DNA from: JBIYSM02 sp044759095
GTDB lineage: Bacteria > Bacillota > Bacilli > Brevibacillales > Brevibacillaceae
Length of the DNA stretch: 63,830 nt
Direction: 5' to 3'
NCBI RefSeq assembly: GCF_044759095.2
Contig: NZ_JBIYSM020000023.1
Span: forward strand, 1 to 63,830
This document shows, piece by piece, positions 15,531 to 24,207 of this stretch (position 1 is the stretch's first letter; each line of letters opens with the position of its first letter). Under the pieces are notes generated by a model that searched no databases, was not told where the DNA came from, and saw only the letters and a program-made list of their open reading frames with translations. The position numbers and the translations under genes are program-made.

Positions 15531-16181
15531 TCAGATACGGAATTCTTGCAATCGTTCCTCCAAAATCGTACGCGCTACTTCAAACACCTGCTCCAGTGAC
15601 TGTTCCGCATCAATGGTCACGAACCGTTCCGGGAACCGCTCCCTCACCAGTCTGTATCCTTCCTGCACCTGTTGATGAAAGCGGATGTCCTCCAGATCCA
15701 GCCGGTTGATTTCCCGCCCTTTGTTGGCGTTGATGCGGGCCAATCCAACTTCCGGCCGCACGTCAAAAAAAAGGGTCAGGTCAGGCATGTAATCTCCCAC
15801 TGCAAACCGGTTGATCGCGTACACCTCGTCGATTCCCAGCCCGCGGGCGTACCCCTGGTAGGCCAGACTGCTGTCGATAAAGCGGTCGCACAGCACCACT
15901 TTTCCTGCTTGAAGGGCCGGGAGCACTCTTTCGGCAAAATGCTGGCTGCGGGCCGCCGCATACAACAGCGCTTCCGTGCGCTTGTCCATCTGGGTGTGCT
16001 CCGGGTTTAAGATAATGGTGCGGATTTTTTCCGCAATCTCAATTCCTCCCGGCTCGCGGGTCAACAGCACGTTCCACCCCCGGTCGTGCAAATAATCGTA
16101 AAGAAGCGAGATTACGGTGGACTTGCCTGACCCGTCCGCTCCTTCTACGGTAATAAAACAGCCTGCTTTTTTTGCTGCCAC
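15531..16181 (-). CDS. tmk: Thymidylate kinase
   Basis: 216 residues. The P-loop is EGADGSGKSTV, the DRX motif appears in CDRFIDSSLAYQG, and the LID region contains RINANKGREINRLDLED. It phosphorylates dTMP to dTDP. The start is GTG at 16181 with AAAGGAG upstream. It follows the PLP decarboxylase gene by 27 nt. Confidence 0.96.
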   Translation of the reverse strand: MAAKKAGCFITVEGADGSGKSTVISLLYDYLHDRGWNVLLTREPGGIEIAEKIRTIILNPEHTQMDKRTEALLYAAARSQHFAERVLPALQAGKVVLCDRFIDSSLAYQGYARGLGIDEVYAINRFAVGDYMPDLTLFFDVRPEVGLARINANKGREINRLDLEDIRFHQQVQEGYRLVRERFPERFVTIDAEQSLEQVFEVARTILEERLQEFRI

Positions 16182-16208
16182 AAATGCTGCTCCTTTCTGA
16201 AACGTGAT

Positions 16209-17681
16209 TTATGCGTGAACCTCAATCGTTTCCAGCCGGGCGTTCTTTACACCGTGGAAACGGGCCTGACTCGCCCGCAGTTCCTTGAGAAGCTCCAATA
16301 CCTCCCTGTCGATCCGCTCTCCGGGAACCAAAAGCGGTATGCCCGGCGGGTATGGGATGACCATTTCGGCCGCTATTCTGCCTGCCGCGGCTTCCAGCGG
16401 TACCGTCTCCCTGCCGGCATCTGCCGCTTCGTGCATCGGCATGACCTGTTCCCGCAAAAAGCTGGAAGCAAGCACTCCCGCTTGAAAGATACGCACCGTC
16501 TCCGCCGCCGGTTCCGGAGCAAGTTCTTGCAAAAGACGCCATAATGCGTCCACATCCTCCTGGCTGGTTCCCGCTGAGGCAGCCAGCAGCACATGACCCA
16601 GGTCAGCCAGTTCCGGAAACACTCCATTCTCCTCCAACAGCTTCTGCAACGTAAAACCGGTCAAGCTCCGGGTGTACAGATTCAACATCAGCTTAAACGG
16701 ATCAAGCGTCGTGTATACACTGTTGGAAGAAAGGGACGCCAACCGCACCCAGTCGAGGCCGCCAATCCGCTTGCGCAGCTCGTCCAGAACGGGAATCAAC
16801 CGATTCCATTCTCCCGCCGCTTCCATAACCAGGTGGCGTCTGGCCAGATCGAGCGAGGCCAGCAGCAGATACGATGGGCTGGAGGATTGGATCATCGCCA
16901 GCGCTCTCGCCAGCCGTCCGCGGTCAATGAGATTGCCCTGGATGTGCAGCATGGATGACATGGTCAATGCCGATGCCATTTTGTGGGTCGATTGCACAGC
17001 AGCGTCGGCGCCACACTGCATCGCAGAATGGGGCAGCGACGGGTGAAATCCGTAATGGGCTCCGTGCGCCTCGTCCACCAGCAGCGGAATTCCAAACCGG
17101 TGCACGGTCGCCGCCATTTTGACCAAATCAATCCCCATGCCGTAATAGGTGGGGTTGGTGAGAAACACTGCCTTTGCATCAGGATGGGCCTGAAGGGTAC
17201 GTTCCACGTCTTCCCTGCGTAGTCCTGCCGCCACACCTGTTCCCAGATCAACGGCAGGAACCACGTACACAGGAGTGGCCCGGGCTATCATGATGCCGTT
17301 AAACACGGATTTATGGCAATTTCGCTGGACGATAATCTTGTCTCCCGGCCGGCATACGGCCATAATCAACGCAATATTGCCTACCGTGCTGCCGCCGATG
17401 AGAAAGCGGGTTTCTTCCGCGCCGAATGCTTCTGCCGCAAGCGCTTGCGCTTCCGCTATCACTCCCTCCGGCTGATGAAGGTCGTCCATGCCGGAAATCT
17501 CTGTCATGTCGAGCGGAAAAACGGACTCAAACCGCTCTTTCCCCGCCCTGTCAAAGCTTGAGCCCATCTTGTGTCCCGGTACATGAAAGGGGTGGGGTCG
17601 TCGTCTGGCGTGTCGCTCCAGTGTCTCGTACAGCGGCGCTTTTCGCTGCCTCTCCCAAAAGTCAGCCGTTTTATCCAGCAC
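16209..17681 (-). CDS. yaaO: Orn/Lys/Arg decarboxylase family PLP enzyme (YaaO-like)
   Basis: 490 residues, fold type I, group III decarboxylase. Residues 30-40 hold HPFHVPGHK; the PLP phosphate site is SGGSTVGN-like (FLIGGSTVGNI); LVDEAHGAHYGFHP carries the PLP-binding Asp and His, and the Schiff-base Lys is in QSTHKMASALTMSS. A smaller C-terminal domain follows. The substrate cannot be read from sequence; relatives decarboxylate arginine (SpeA) or lysine. GTG at 17681 is the start. Its place before tmk matches B. subtilis yaaO. Confidence 0.92.
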   Translation of the reverse strand: MLDKTADFWERQRKAPLYETLERHARRRPHPFHVPGHKMGSSFDRAGKERFESVFPLDMTEISGMDDLHQPEGVIAEAQALAAEAFGAEETRFLIGGSTVGNIALIMAVCRPGDKIIVQRNCHKSVFNGIMIARATPVYVVPAVDLGTGVAAGLRREDVERTLQAHPDAKAVFLTNPTYYGMGIDLVKMAATVHRFGIPLLVDEAHGAHYGFHPSLPHSAMQCGADAAVQSTHKMASALTMSSMLHIQGNLIDRGRLARALAMIQSSSPSYLLLASLDLARRHLVMEAAGEWNRLIPVLDELRKRIGGLDWVRLASLSSNSVYTTLDPFKLMLNLYTRSLTGFTLQKLLEENGVFPELADLGHVLLAASAGTSQEDVDALWRLLQELAPEPAAETVRIFQAGVLASSFLREQVMPMHEAADAGRETVPLEAAAGRIAAEMVIPYPPGIPLLVPGERIDREVLELLKELRASQARFHGVKNARLETIEVHA

Positions 17682-17729
17682 GCAAGCTCACGTCCTTCCG
17701 TCATTCTACGAACATTGTAACAAAGGTTG

Positions 17730-17761
17730 AGGGGCACCGGCTACAAGCGCCGATGCCCCTT
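17730..17761 (-). terminator. Hairpin after csfB
   Basis: AGGGGCATCGG and CCGGTGCCCCT form a long stem, but the T tract behind it is weak. Confidence 0.6.
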
Positions 17762-17772
17762 CCCGCTTTCCT

Positions 17773-17958
17773 TTATGCATCTTTCTTCAACAAAATTTGT
17801 CTCATTTGGTGAATAAAAAACGGATACTTTTCATCCCGAACGTCGGTGTTCACCATTTCCTGCTCACAGCGCTGACAGATAAACTGCTCGAATATGGCAA
17901 TTCCTTCTGTCTTTTCCTGTTCACACACGATACAACGCTGAGCAATCCTTTCCATCAT
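17773..17958 (-). CDS. csfB: Anti-sigma-G factor Gin/CsfB
   Basis: 61-residue zinc-binding anti-sigma factor that holds sigma-G (and sigma-E in the wrong compartment) inactive during sporulation. Two cysteine pairs are visible: CIVCEQEK and CQRCEQE, matching the CxxC...CxxC pattern of Gin. The start is the ATG at 17958 (or the next codon, also ATG). An in-frame extension upstream lacks a ribosome site. In B. subtilis it follows rrnA; here the glycan cluster occupies that place. Confidence 0.9.
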   Translation of the reverse strand: MMERIAQRCIVCEQEKTEGIAIFEQFICQRCEQEMVNTDVRDEKYPFFIHQMRQILLKKDA

Positions 17959-18003
17959 GAAAACGCCTGCCCTTTTCCTTATTCTACCACCCATTATACC
18001 CTA

Positions 18004-19002
18004 TCATAATCCGTTCCATTCCCAAACGTTCGTGTTTTGGCCAAGCGTTCGGTAACTCAAGGAAAAGGCTTCCGCTTCCTGTAGCGGAAAACAGGCGCAG
18101 GCGTCGATGACGAACGGCTGGTGCATGCGATTCACGATCTCTGGCAAAGCTATTTCCTTCAGGCGCTCATCCGTTTCGCCGATGACCAGCAAATCGGCTC
18201 CTTCCAACGTTTCCTCCCAGCTGCCGAAAACCTGCCATCGGGAATGAGGCTTGTTCGGTTTTCCCTTACCGGCAGGATCGTACAGCCGCACTTCCTTTCC
18301 GCTTGTCCAATCCTGGGTGACTTGCCGCCAGAAGTGTTCAGAGCCCCACAAGGCGATGCGACACACATTCGCCTTTTCGACAAGGGTGGAACATTCCTCC
18401 GCCAGCCATTCAGCTATCGGAGACTCTTCTCCCCGCTCTGCTGTTAACCAGCCCTGCCCAATCCGCTTGTCCATCCCGAGAGCACAGGACACGACCTCAA
18501 GTCGGACGCCTGTATCGTCACAGCGCCGTCCAAGCTGAAGGTAAAAACGCTCCTTCCATGCGAGATAGAGTGGCAGTTGTCTCACTGTCTCATCTACTTC
18601 CCCCATCCGGCAGATCAAGGAGATCACCTCCCGTTCCGCCAACTGGCGCCGCAAGCGCGGAATCCACGTACTGTCAGGATCTCCGCCGATCAGGGCCCGT
18701 TCTCCTCCTGCCAGCAAAAAGAGGCGAACCACTTCCCACTGCGGAGCCTGCCAAACGGCTTTCATTTTCTCTGCCAGTCCGTACGGCACATGTTGCCCGT
18801 AGACAAGCATCAGCCCGGGTTCGGCAGAGGGCTTCGGCTGCAGGGCAACCAGCCGCTTCACGTCTTCCGGGGCGGTTACCACTGCTCCTGGCACATCCTG
18901 TGGAGAAGGATGACCCGCCAATGAAAATCCGAGACCAACCAGCTCATCCTGGCATCGAGCGGGGGGACAAAGGGAGAGCAGTGTCAAATTGCGGGTGGAC
19001 AC
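18004..19002 (-). CDS. Degenerate UDP-glucose/GDP-mannose dehydrogenase-like protein
   Basis: 332 residues. The hallmark helix LGMDKRIGQGWL and a C-terminal Rossmann-like half (ALWGSEHF, VRLYDP, WEETLEGADLLVIGETDE, FVIDACACF) match the central and C-terminal parts of UDP-sugar dehydrogenases. The N-terminal NAD loop GxGxxG is missing, and so is the catalytic GGSCFPKD segment; the sequence goes straight from the central helix to TAERGEESPI. The protein should not oxidise a UDP-sugar. It may bind a nucleotide sugar or act as a scaffold. GTG start after AAAGGAGG. Last gene of the glycan operon. Confidence 0.7.
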   Translation of the reverse strand: MSTRNLTLLSLCPPARCQDELVGLGFSLAGHPSPQDVPGAVVTAPEDVKRLVALQPKPSAEPGLMLVYGQHVPYGLAEKMKAVWQAPQWEVVRLFLLAGGERALIGGDPDSTWIPRLRRQLAEREVISLICRMGEVDETVRQLPLYLAWKERFYLQLGRRCDDTGVRLEVVSCALGMDKRIGQGWLTAERGEESPIAEWLAEECSTLVEKANVCRIALWGSEHFWRQVTQDWTSGKEVRLYDPAGKGKPNKPHSRWQVFGSWEETLEGADLLVIGETDERLKEIALPEIVNRMHQPFVIDACACFPLQEAEAFSLSYRTLGQNTNVWEWNGL

Positions 19003-19025
19003 GAGCCACTCGGCCTCCTTTTTCC

Positions 19026-19739
19026 TTACGCCATCGATTTTGGAGAAACGGGCCGCCGCATTTCACGCCAAATGGCCGGGATCACTTTGGTTACGTATGG
19101 AGCAAAGCGTATAAAGGAGTCACCGGTCGTGCGCACCTGATAGCGGATGGGTATCTCCATCATACGGTACCCTTTTCGCACCAGATTCAGTGTCATGACC
19201 TGCGCGTAATTGTAGTCGTGGATAATCTCCAGATCAGCGAGAGCAGCCCGGTTAAACGCCCGCATTCCCGACTGGCCGTCATAGATAAATCGGCGCAGCA
19301 GCATGCACTGCACGGCGGTGAACAGATAATTGCCCATACGGCGATGCCATTTCATCCCTTTTATCGTTCCCAAAAATCGGGAACCTATCACGTAATCGGC
19401 TTTTCCGGCGAGCAGCGGTTCCACTAATTCCGGGATTTGTTCAGCCGGATATTCGTTGTCAGCGTCAATCATCACCGCGTAATGGGCACCGCGCCGATAG
19501 GCTTCCCGCAGACCCGCGCGAACAGCAGCCCCCAGACCGGTACTGACCGGCATGGTGTAGATTTCATCAGCCCCCGCCTGAAGGGACACTTCGACGGTTC
19601 GGTCGGTGGAACCGTCATTGACCACTAGCACCTTTACCTCCACATCGTCACGGAAGCGGCGCGGAACCTTGCGGATTACCTCCGCAATCGCGCCTTCTTC
19701 ATTTCGTGCCGGTATTACGATATAGAGCGTTTGAATCAT
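19026..19739 (-). CDS. Family 2 glycosyltransferase, DPM1/polyprenol-P type
   Basis: 237 residues, GT-A fold. The nucleotide-sugar loop is YIVIPARNEEGAI, followed by LVVNDGSTDRT and the metal-binding DXD-like MIDADNEY; GSRFLGTIKG and DGQSGMRAF are typical of dolichyl/undecaprenyl-phosphate mannose or glucose synthases. There is no C-terminal membrane anchor, so it probably acts at the inner face of the membrane. It overlaps the upstream phosphodiesterase gene by 41 nt; AGGAGAG precedes the ATG. Confidence 0.9.
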   Translation of the reverse strand: MIQTLYIVIPARNEEGAIAEVIRKVPRRFRDDVEVKVLVVNDGSTDRTVEVSLQAGADEIYTMPVSTGLGAAVRAGLREAYRRGAHYAVMIDADNEYPAEQIPELVEPLLAGKADYVIGSRFLGTIKGMKWHRRMGNYLFTAVQCMLLRRFIYDGQSGMRAFNRAALADLEIIHDYNYAQVMTLNLVRKGYRMMEIPIRYQVRTTGDSFIRFAPYVTKVIPAIWREMRRPVSPKSMA

Positions 19740-21213
19740 GGGTACTCTCTCCTGTTTCCTTTCCTTTTGTTTTCAGCGCGTCTACCAGTACAGGTCCGCG
19801 CGATTTATCTGGATACGGCGCTCCCATCAGATAAGCGATGGTGGGAGCAACGGAAACGAGGCTGCTCCACTCTTCCCTTACACAGCCCTGCTTCACCATG
19901 GGGCCATGCATGATAAACGGAACGAAGCGCTCTCCCTCATCCAGGTGTCCGTGTCCGCCGATGCCGTCCGACTGGCCGTGGTCAGCGCAGACGATAAAAG
20001 CAGCCTCCTCCAGCTTGCCGCGTTCTTTCAGCCACTGGTAGAACGAAGCGATCAGTTCGTCCGCCTCGCTGATTTTTTGCAAGTACTCATCGTAAAAGAC
20101 CCCCCGGCTGTGACCGGTTTGATCCGTCCCGATCAGCTGTACGATCAGGACATCCGGGTCACTTTCCTCGACAATTTGCCGGGCTCGCCGCATGATCGTC
20201 TGATCGGCGATGTCGTTTTTCATCACGGCGGTAAACGTCTCCACATCTTTGCCGAACGCATCGACCAGATGAGCGCAAGCGAGCATGACGCCTTTTTTCC
20301 CTACTTTTCGCAGGCTGTCAAAGAGGCTCTCCGTTTTTACCCCCAGCTTGTACACCATGTTGCTGGTAATGCCGTGCTCACGTGGATACGTACCCGTAAA
20401 CATCGAAGAGAAGCAGACGACGGTGCGCGCCGGGTAGACGGTCTCCATGTTGGAAAACTCCGTACCGGTCGCCTTGAGCCAGTCGAGAAACGGCGTATGA
20501 GCAAGCGCCAGCCGCTCTTTGTTGCATCCGTCAATTACTATCATATACACTTTCTTCGCCAACGGCTTGCCTGTTTTGACGTTGTGCGTATAGGTGCCAA
20601 TCTCAACCGGCTTCCAGTTGAACAGCCAGCGGTGCAGCAGATAGCTGAAAACCGCCACACTGGCAGCGAACAGCAGAGCCTCCCCGTTGGGAACGACATG
20701 TCCCGCTGCCGCCTGTAAACGGTAGGCCGACTCCATCACCAACAATAGCGTCATCACTTTGGGGATTTGCTCCTGCGCGTTGCCGCTGGTCGAGTCGCTG
20801 TTTTTCAGGACCAGCTTCCAAAAGCGGGTGAAGTTCCACAGAGTGGTGCCGATCCGCAGATGATAGTATATTGTCCCCCAAAAAATCACCGTGAAGAAAA
20901 AGTAGACACCCACTGCCAGCAACAGCAGCGACAGTACCCCCTGGGAAGAAAACAGCCAGTAGGCGGCGAGAAACGGTATCCACAAGAAGGTGCGCAGGTG
21001 CAATGGAAAATCGTAGAGGAAATAGACGGCCAGAAGGGGGAGCGTCCAGGCCAGAGCGATCAACGCATCTGCCCAGAACCCTGCCTCTGCCCACTGCCCG
21101 AGGTGATAAAGCAGGAAGATCCCTGTCACGAAGACAGGTGTAAACGGCTTCCCTTCATTTAAAACATTCCAGCAACGTGCCGCGACCTTTTCCAATTTGG
21201 ATGCTTTTTTCAA
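19699..21213 (-). CDS. Membrane-anchored alkaline phosphatase-superfamily phosphodiesterase
   Basis: 504 residues. About six hydrophobic segments occupy residues 25-200; the rest is a type I phosphodiesterase/nucleotide pyrophosphatase domain facing one side of the membrane. Metal and nucleophile motifs are VYMIVIDGCNKE, the Thr in YPARTVVCFSSMFTG, IGTDQTGHSRG, CADHGQSDG and GGHGHLDEG. Relatives cleave phosphodiesters or transfer phospho-groups to glycans or lipids. The start is TTG at 21213 after GGAGGGA, overlapping the upstream stop (TTGA). The substrate is unknown. Confidence 0.88.
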   Translation of the reverse strand: MKKASKLEKVAARCWNVLNEGKPFTPVFVTGIFLLYHLGQWAEAGFWADALIALAWTLPLLAVYFLYDFPLHLRTFLWIPFLAAYWLFSSQGVLSLLLLAVGVYFFFTVIFWGTIYYHLRIGTTLWNFTRFWKLVLKNSDSTSGNAQEQIPKVMTLLLVMESAYRLQAAAGHVVPNGEALLFAASVAVFSYLLHRWLFNWKPVEIGTYTHNVKTGKPLAKKVYMIVIDGCNKERLALAHTPFLDWLKATGTEFSNMETVYPARTVVCFSSMFTGTYPREHGITSNMVYKLGVKTESLFDSLRKVGKKGVMLACAHLVDAFGKDVETFTAVMKNDIADQTIMRRARQIVEESDPDVLIVQLIGTDQTGHSRGVFYDEYLQKISEADELIASFYQWLKERGKLEEAAFIVCADHGQSDGIGGHGHLDEGERFVPFIMHGPMVKQGCVREEWSSLVSVAPTIAYLMGAPYPDKSRGPVLVDALKTKGKETGESTHDSNALYRNTGTK

Positions 21214-22166
21214 GATGATCCCTCCGCATTCTTGCTCTCCTCGACCGCCCGGCGGAAAAAGGCGAGCGGGGAAAGCGACAAGCGCCAGGCAGCGAAACCG
21301 CCGACGACAAATGAGTAGAAAAATTTATAGCCGTGGCTGACAATGGCCACTTGCAGGGCAAACGACATCGGATGACCCGCTGCCTCGTGAAGGAGTGCGG
21401 ACATGACTGCTTCATAGGTACCGATCCCACCCGGTGTGACGTGAAAGGTTTGCCCGATGATGGTCAGGACGTGCACCAACAGCGCCTGCGGTACGCTCAA
21501 CTCTCCCTTAAGAGCGATCACCGCGGACCAGACGACGACCGCTTCCAGCGACCAACCGGCCACCGTCAGGCAAAAGGCGGCAAACCATTTGGGCCGTTCA
21601 ACAAACACGCCAAGATACCGATCCAGAAGCGAAGAACGGCGAACCGTGATCCACCGATACCCTGCCAGCACCGCGACACCCAATCCAAACACAAGCGCGG
21701 ATGCTGTACCGAGACTCTCACCATACCAATCTTGAACCTGCCCCGGTGCAACGAACAGCAAGGCCGCCGCAGAGATCGCCAGCAAGCCTGCGATATCGAG
21801 CAGCCTGCTGGCGCCGACCGACAGCAGCGCAGCTCCCCAGGAAAATGGATGATTCGTCCGGAGCAGAGCAGCTCGCGCCAGTTCTCCCCCTTTTACCGGA
21901 AGCAAATGGTTGAGCAAAAGCCCGATATGATGGTAATACCACAATTGCGATACCGATACTCGGCTGCCCATCTGGAAGGACCAGGCCATGCTGCGAAGCC
22001 AAAAAGCGGCTCCGTATCCTGCCGTCATCAACAGAATCAGGTGAGGACTGCCCACAAACTGCCTGATCGAAATCAACAGGTCCCGCATCTGCAGCTGTGT
22101 CAGTACGAGATAAAGGGATCCCAGCAGCAAAAGCCATCCGACAGCGGTGACGATCTTCCTTTTCAC
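21210..22166 (-). CDS. Lysylphosphatidylglycerol synthase/flippase-like membrane protein (UPF0104)
   Basis: 318 residues with about eight transmembrane segments, the fold of the MprF flippase half and AglD. Family marks are HHIGLLLNHLLPVKGGELARA and TPGGIGTYEAVM. Such proteins often stand beside glycosyltransferases and may move or modify lipid-linked intermediates. I take GTG at 22166, which overlaps the epimerase stop (GTGA) and has GGTGG 8 nt upstream. No catalytic GNAT domain is attached, so it is not a full MprF. Confidence 0.85.
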   Translation of the reverse strand: MKRKIVTAVGWLLLLGSLYLVLTQLQMRDLLISIRQFVGSPHLILLMTAGYGAAFWLRSMAWSFQMGSRVSVSQLWYYHHIGLLLNHLLPVKGGELARAALLRTNHPFSWGAALLSVGASRLLDIAGLLAISAAALLFVAPGQVQDWYGESLGTASALVFGLGVAVLAGYRWITVRRSSLLDRYLGVFVERPKWFAAFCLTVAGWSLEAVVVWSAVIALKGELSVPQALLVHVLTIIGQTFHVTPGGIGTYEAVMSALLHEAAGHPMSFALQVAIVSHGYKFFYSFVVGGFAAWRLSLSPLAFFRRAVEESKNAEGSS

Positions 22167-23107
22167 CGTGATTGCCACCATTGATAATATCGATGCAGTC
22201 CTTCTTCCAGCGTCACTTGCGGTGTCCAACCCAGCTCCTCCCGCGCCGCTGTAATATCTGCCCACGTCCCGCTCACATCGCCCGGCTGTGCTCCTTCCAC
22301 GATCAGGTTCGCTTTTATTCCCGTGACCGATTCCAATGTGTGAACCAGTTCCATCAGACCCACAGGCTTGCCGCTCCCGAGGTTGTACACCTGGTAGCCG
22401 CCCATCCTTCGCAAGGCGGCTTCGATTCCGTTGACGATGTCGTCCACGTAGGTATAGTCTCGCACCGAGCTGGTGTTGTAGAGCGGTAACGGCTGATTAT
22501 CGAGCAGCCGCTTGAGAAAACGGGAAATCGCCATGTCAGGACGCTGGTGCGGCCCGTACACGGTAAAAAAACGAAGGGATGTGATGGAGATGTCGTACAG
22601 CTGGGTATAGGTGCGACAGAACACCTCAGCAGCCAGCTTGCTGGCTGCGTAGGGAGAGGCCACGCTCAGATTGACCGAGTCCTCCTGCAGCGGCTGGTTG
22701 ATGCTCCTCTCTCCGTATACGGAGGAAGAAGACGCAAACAAAAAGCGCTTCACACCGTACTGCTTTGACAGCTCCAACATGTGCACCGTGCCTTTGACGT
22801 CGATGTCCACGTAGGTGATCGGTTCGTGAAGAGACCCGCGGACACCGGGAACCGCCGCAAGATGGATGACCGCTTCCGGCTGCTCCCGCTCAAACAGGGC
22901 ATGCATGTTCTCTTCGTCGAGGATATCCTGCCGGAAAAAGGAGAAGGTCCCGCTCTGCTGCAGCGCTTCCACCCTTGCTTGCTTCAGAGCCGGCTCGTAA
23001 TAGGGATGGAAGCTGTCAACCACCGTGAGTGCATGTCCTTTTTTCAAAAGGGATGAGCAAAGATGATAACCGATGAAGCCTGCTCCCCCTGTAACCAAAA
23101 TGTTCAT
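22163..23107 (-). CDS. NAD-dependent epimerase, UDP-glucuronate 4-epimerase-like
   Basis: 314-residue extended SDR. The NAD loop is ILVTGGAGFIGYHLC; the catalytic triad is Ser in SSSSVYG with YAASK (Tyr, Lys). QRPDMAISRFL and VRDYTYVDDIVNGI resemble UDP-glucuronate epimerases more than GalE. The ATG at 23107 follows GAGGAGC; an in-frame extension to 23200 is unlikely. First gene of a five-gene operon with very tight junctions. If the substrate is UDP-GlcA, the cell needs a working dehydrogenase elsewhere, since the one in this operon looks inactive. Confidence 0.9.
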   Translation of the reverse strand: MNILVTGGAGFIGYHLCSSLLKKGHALTVVDSFHPYYEPALKQARVEALQQSGTFSFFRQDILDEENMHALFEREQPEAVIHLAAVPGVRGSLHEPITYVDIDVKGTVHMLELSKQYGVKRFLFASSSSVYGERSINQPLQEDSVNLSVASPYAASKLAAEVFCRTYTQLYDISITSLRFFTVYGPHQRPDMAISRFLKRLLDNQPLPLYNTSSVRDYTYVDDIVNGIEAALRRMGGYQVYNLGSGKPVGLMELVHTLESVTGIKANLIVEGAQPGDVSGTWADITAAREELGWTPQVTLEEGLHRYYQWWQSR

Positions 23108-23407
23108 TGCGTTTTCGCTCCTCTGCCATACCCACCCGGCAAAAGCCAGCGCTGTGCCGAGCAGGTCCCCACAACCTAAAAGTCGATGGCTGCTGGCCAC
23201 CGACCTGTCTGACGTCCTAATTGCCTTCTCAAAATCGCTTGGCCTGTGCGATAATAGAAGAAATAGGAAGGGTATTAAATTTGATAATCATTCTCAATAA
23301 TTCATTATAAAGGGAGCCTGTCCCACTGTCAATTGACAGCGATCCCGAATGGTGCCTCGCCCCGCTTCAGGTACATCATACCTAGCTTCACGCAGAAGGA
23401 GTCGTTT
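23108..23407. other. Divergent promoter region between the glycan operon and a membrane protein gene
   Basis: About 300 bp without a gene. It contains the Fur-like palindrome at 23282-23296. Candidate -10 sequences exist on both strands (TATAAA at 23306-23311 plus strand; TATTAT on the minus strand), but no promoter of good spacing stands out. Confidence 0.5.
23282..23296. promoter_or_regulatory. Fur-like box
   Basis: TGATAATCATTCTCA matches the Bacillus 7-1-7 Fur consensus (TGATAATNATTATCA) at all but one position. It stands between divergent genes and could govern either. PerR and Zur boxes share this style, so the regulator is not certain. Confidence 0.55.
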
Positions 23408-23926
23408 ATGAAAGAACAGACCATTTACAGTTACAAGCTGCTGCTCCGCTTTCGCTGGCGCTTCCCGGGGCTCCTTTTTCAACTGCTGCTCCTCGGCGCG
23501 TCACTGTTGGGCGTCTCCCTGTGGTTGCCTGTCGCCCTTGAGCAACTGCTCGTTTCCTCCTACATCCTGGCGGGAGTTCCGGTTGCGCATTTCCTCTTGT
23601 TTCGCTTGTACACCCATATCCGATCCATTTCTCCCGGCACCACGCCGGACATGCTGTTCTCCGCATGGTGGGGGGCAGGCTTCAGACTGCCGCAGCCGCT
23701 AGCCCTTTACCGCGGTGCCGAATGGACGGTCATTCTTGGCAGTTTGCTTCTAAGCGCTGCCCTGTTTGTCTGGCTGCCGCTCTCTTTCGGAGTGACACTC
23801 GTGTGCGGAGCGATCGTGTTCGCTTTTCCCCGTCTGCTCATACTGCTGCTCTCCATTCGGCAGCCCAAACAGTGCCGAGTCAAGTACGAATCGGCGAGCG
23901 TCGCTTTCCTGCTTACGGACGGGTAA
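23408..23926 (+). CDS. Hypothetical membrane protein
   Basis: 172 residues. I do not recognise the family. There are about four hydrophobic segments in two pairs (roughly residues 20-60 and 105-150), with basic residues at both ends. The ATG at 23408 follows GAAGGAG. It reads away from the glycan operon and shares the divergent region with the Fur-like box. It converges on bofA with a 3-nt gap, so the two transcripts probably overlap. Confidence 0.7.
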   Translation: MKEQTIYSYKLLLRFRWRFPGLLFQLLLLGASLLGVSLWLPVALEQLLVSSYILAGVPVAHFLLFRLYTHIRSISPGTTPDMLFSAWWGAGFRLPQPLALYRGAEWTVILGSLLLSAALFVWLPLSFGVTLVCGAIVFAFPRLLILLLSIRQPKQCRVKYESASVAFLLTDG

Positions 23927-23929
23927 CCG

Positions 23930-24196
23930 TTACATCACCCCTAGCTTGATGACCAGCAACGCTGCAACTCCAGGCAGCCGCAGCAGACCTGCCAGAAGGG
24001 CCGTAACCGGATTGATCGGGATGTGAAAGTGTGCCAGTTCCCCCACCAGGTTGACGAAAAACAGCATGACACCGCCAATGACAAGCTGCAGAGCCAGAAA
24101 TCCGATCCAGCGAATCGGCTTTGTCACTGATTTGCTGGCCGCTACCACCGCCAAAAAGCCGATGACAACCAACGCAATCATCCATTCCGTTGCCAT
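23930..24196 (-). CDS. bofA: Pro-sigma-K processing inhibitor BofA
   Basis: 88-residue integral membrane protein. It shows three hydrophobic stretches and the family's C-terminal FHIPINPVTALLAGLLRLPGV segment. BofA inhibits the SpoIVFB protease in the mother cell until the forespore signal arrives. The start is the ATG at 24196 with GGGGGG upstream; a much longer in-frame reading upstream runs through yaaL out of frame and is not coding. Located after recR and yaaL, as in B. subtilis. Confidence 0.93.
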   Translation of the reverse strand: MATEWMIALVVIGFLAVVAASKSVTKPIRWIGFLALQLVIGGVMLFFVNLVGELAHFHIPINPVTALLAGLLRLPGVAALLVIKLGVM

Positions 24197-24207
24197 CTCA
24201 ATCCCCC

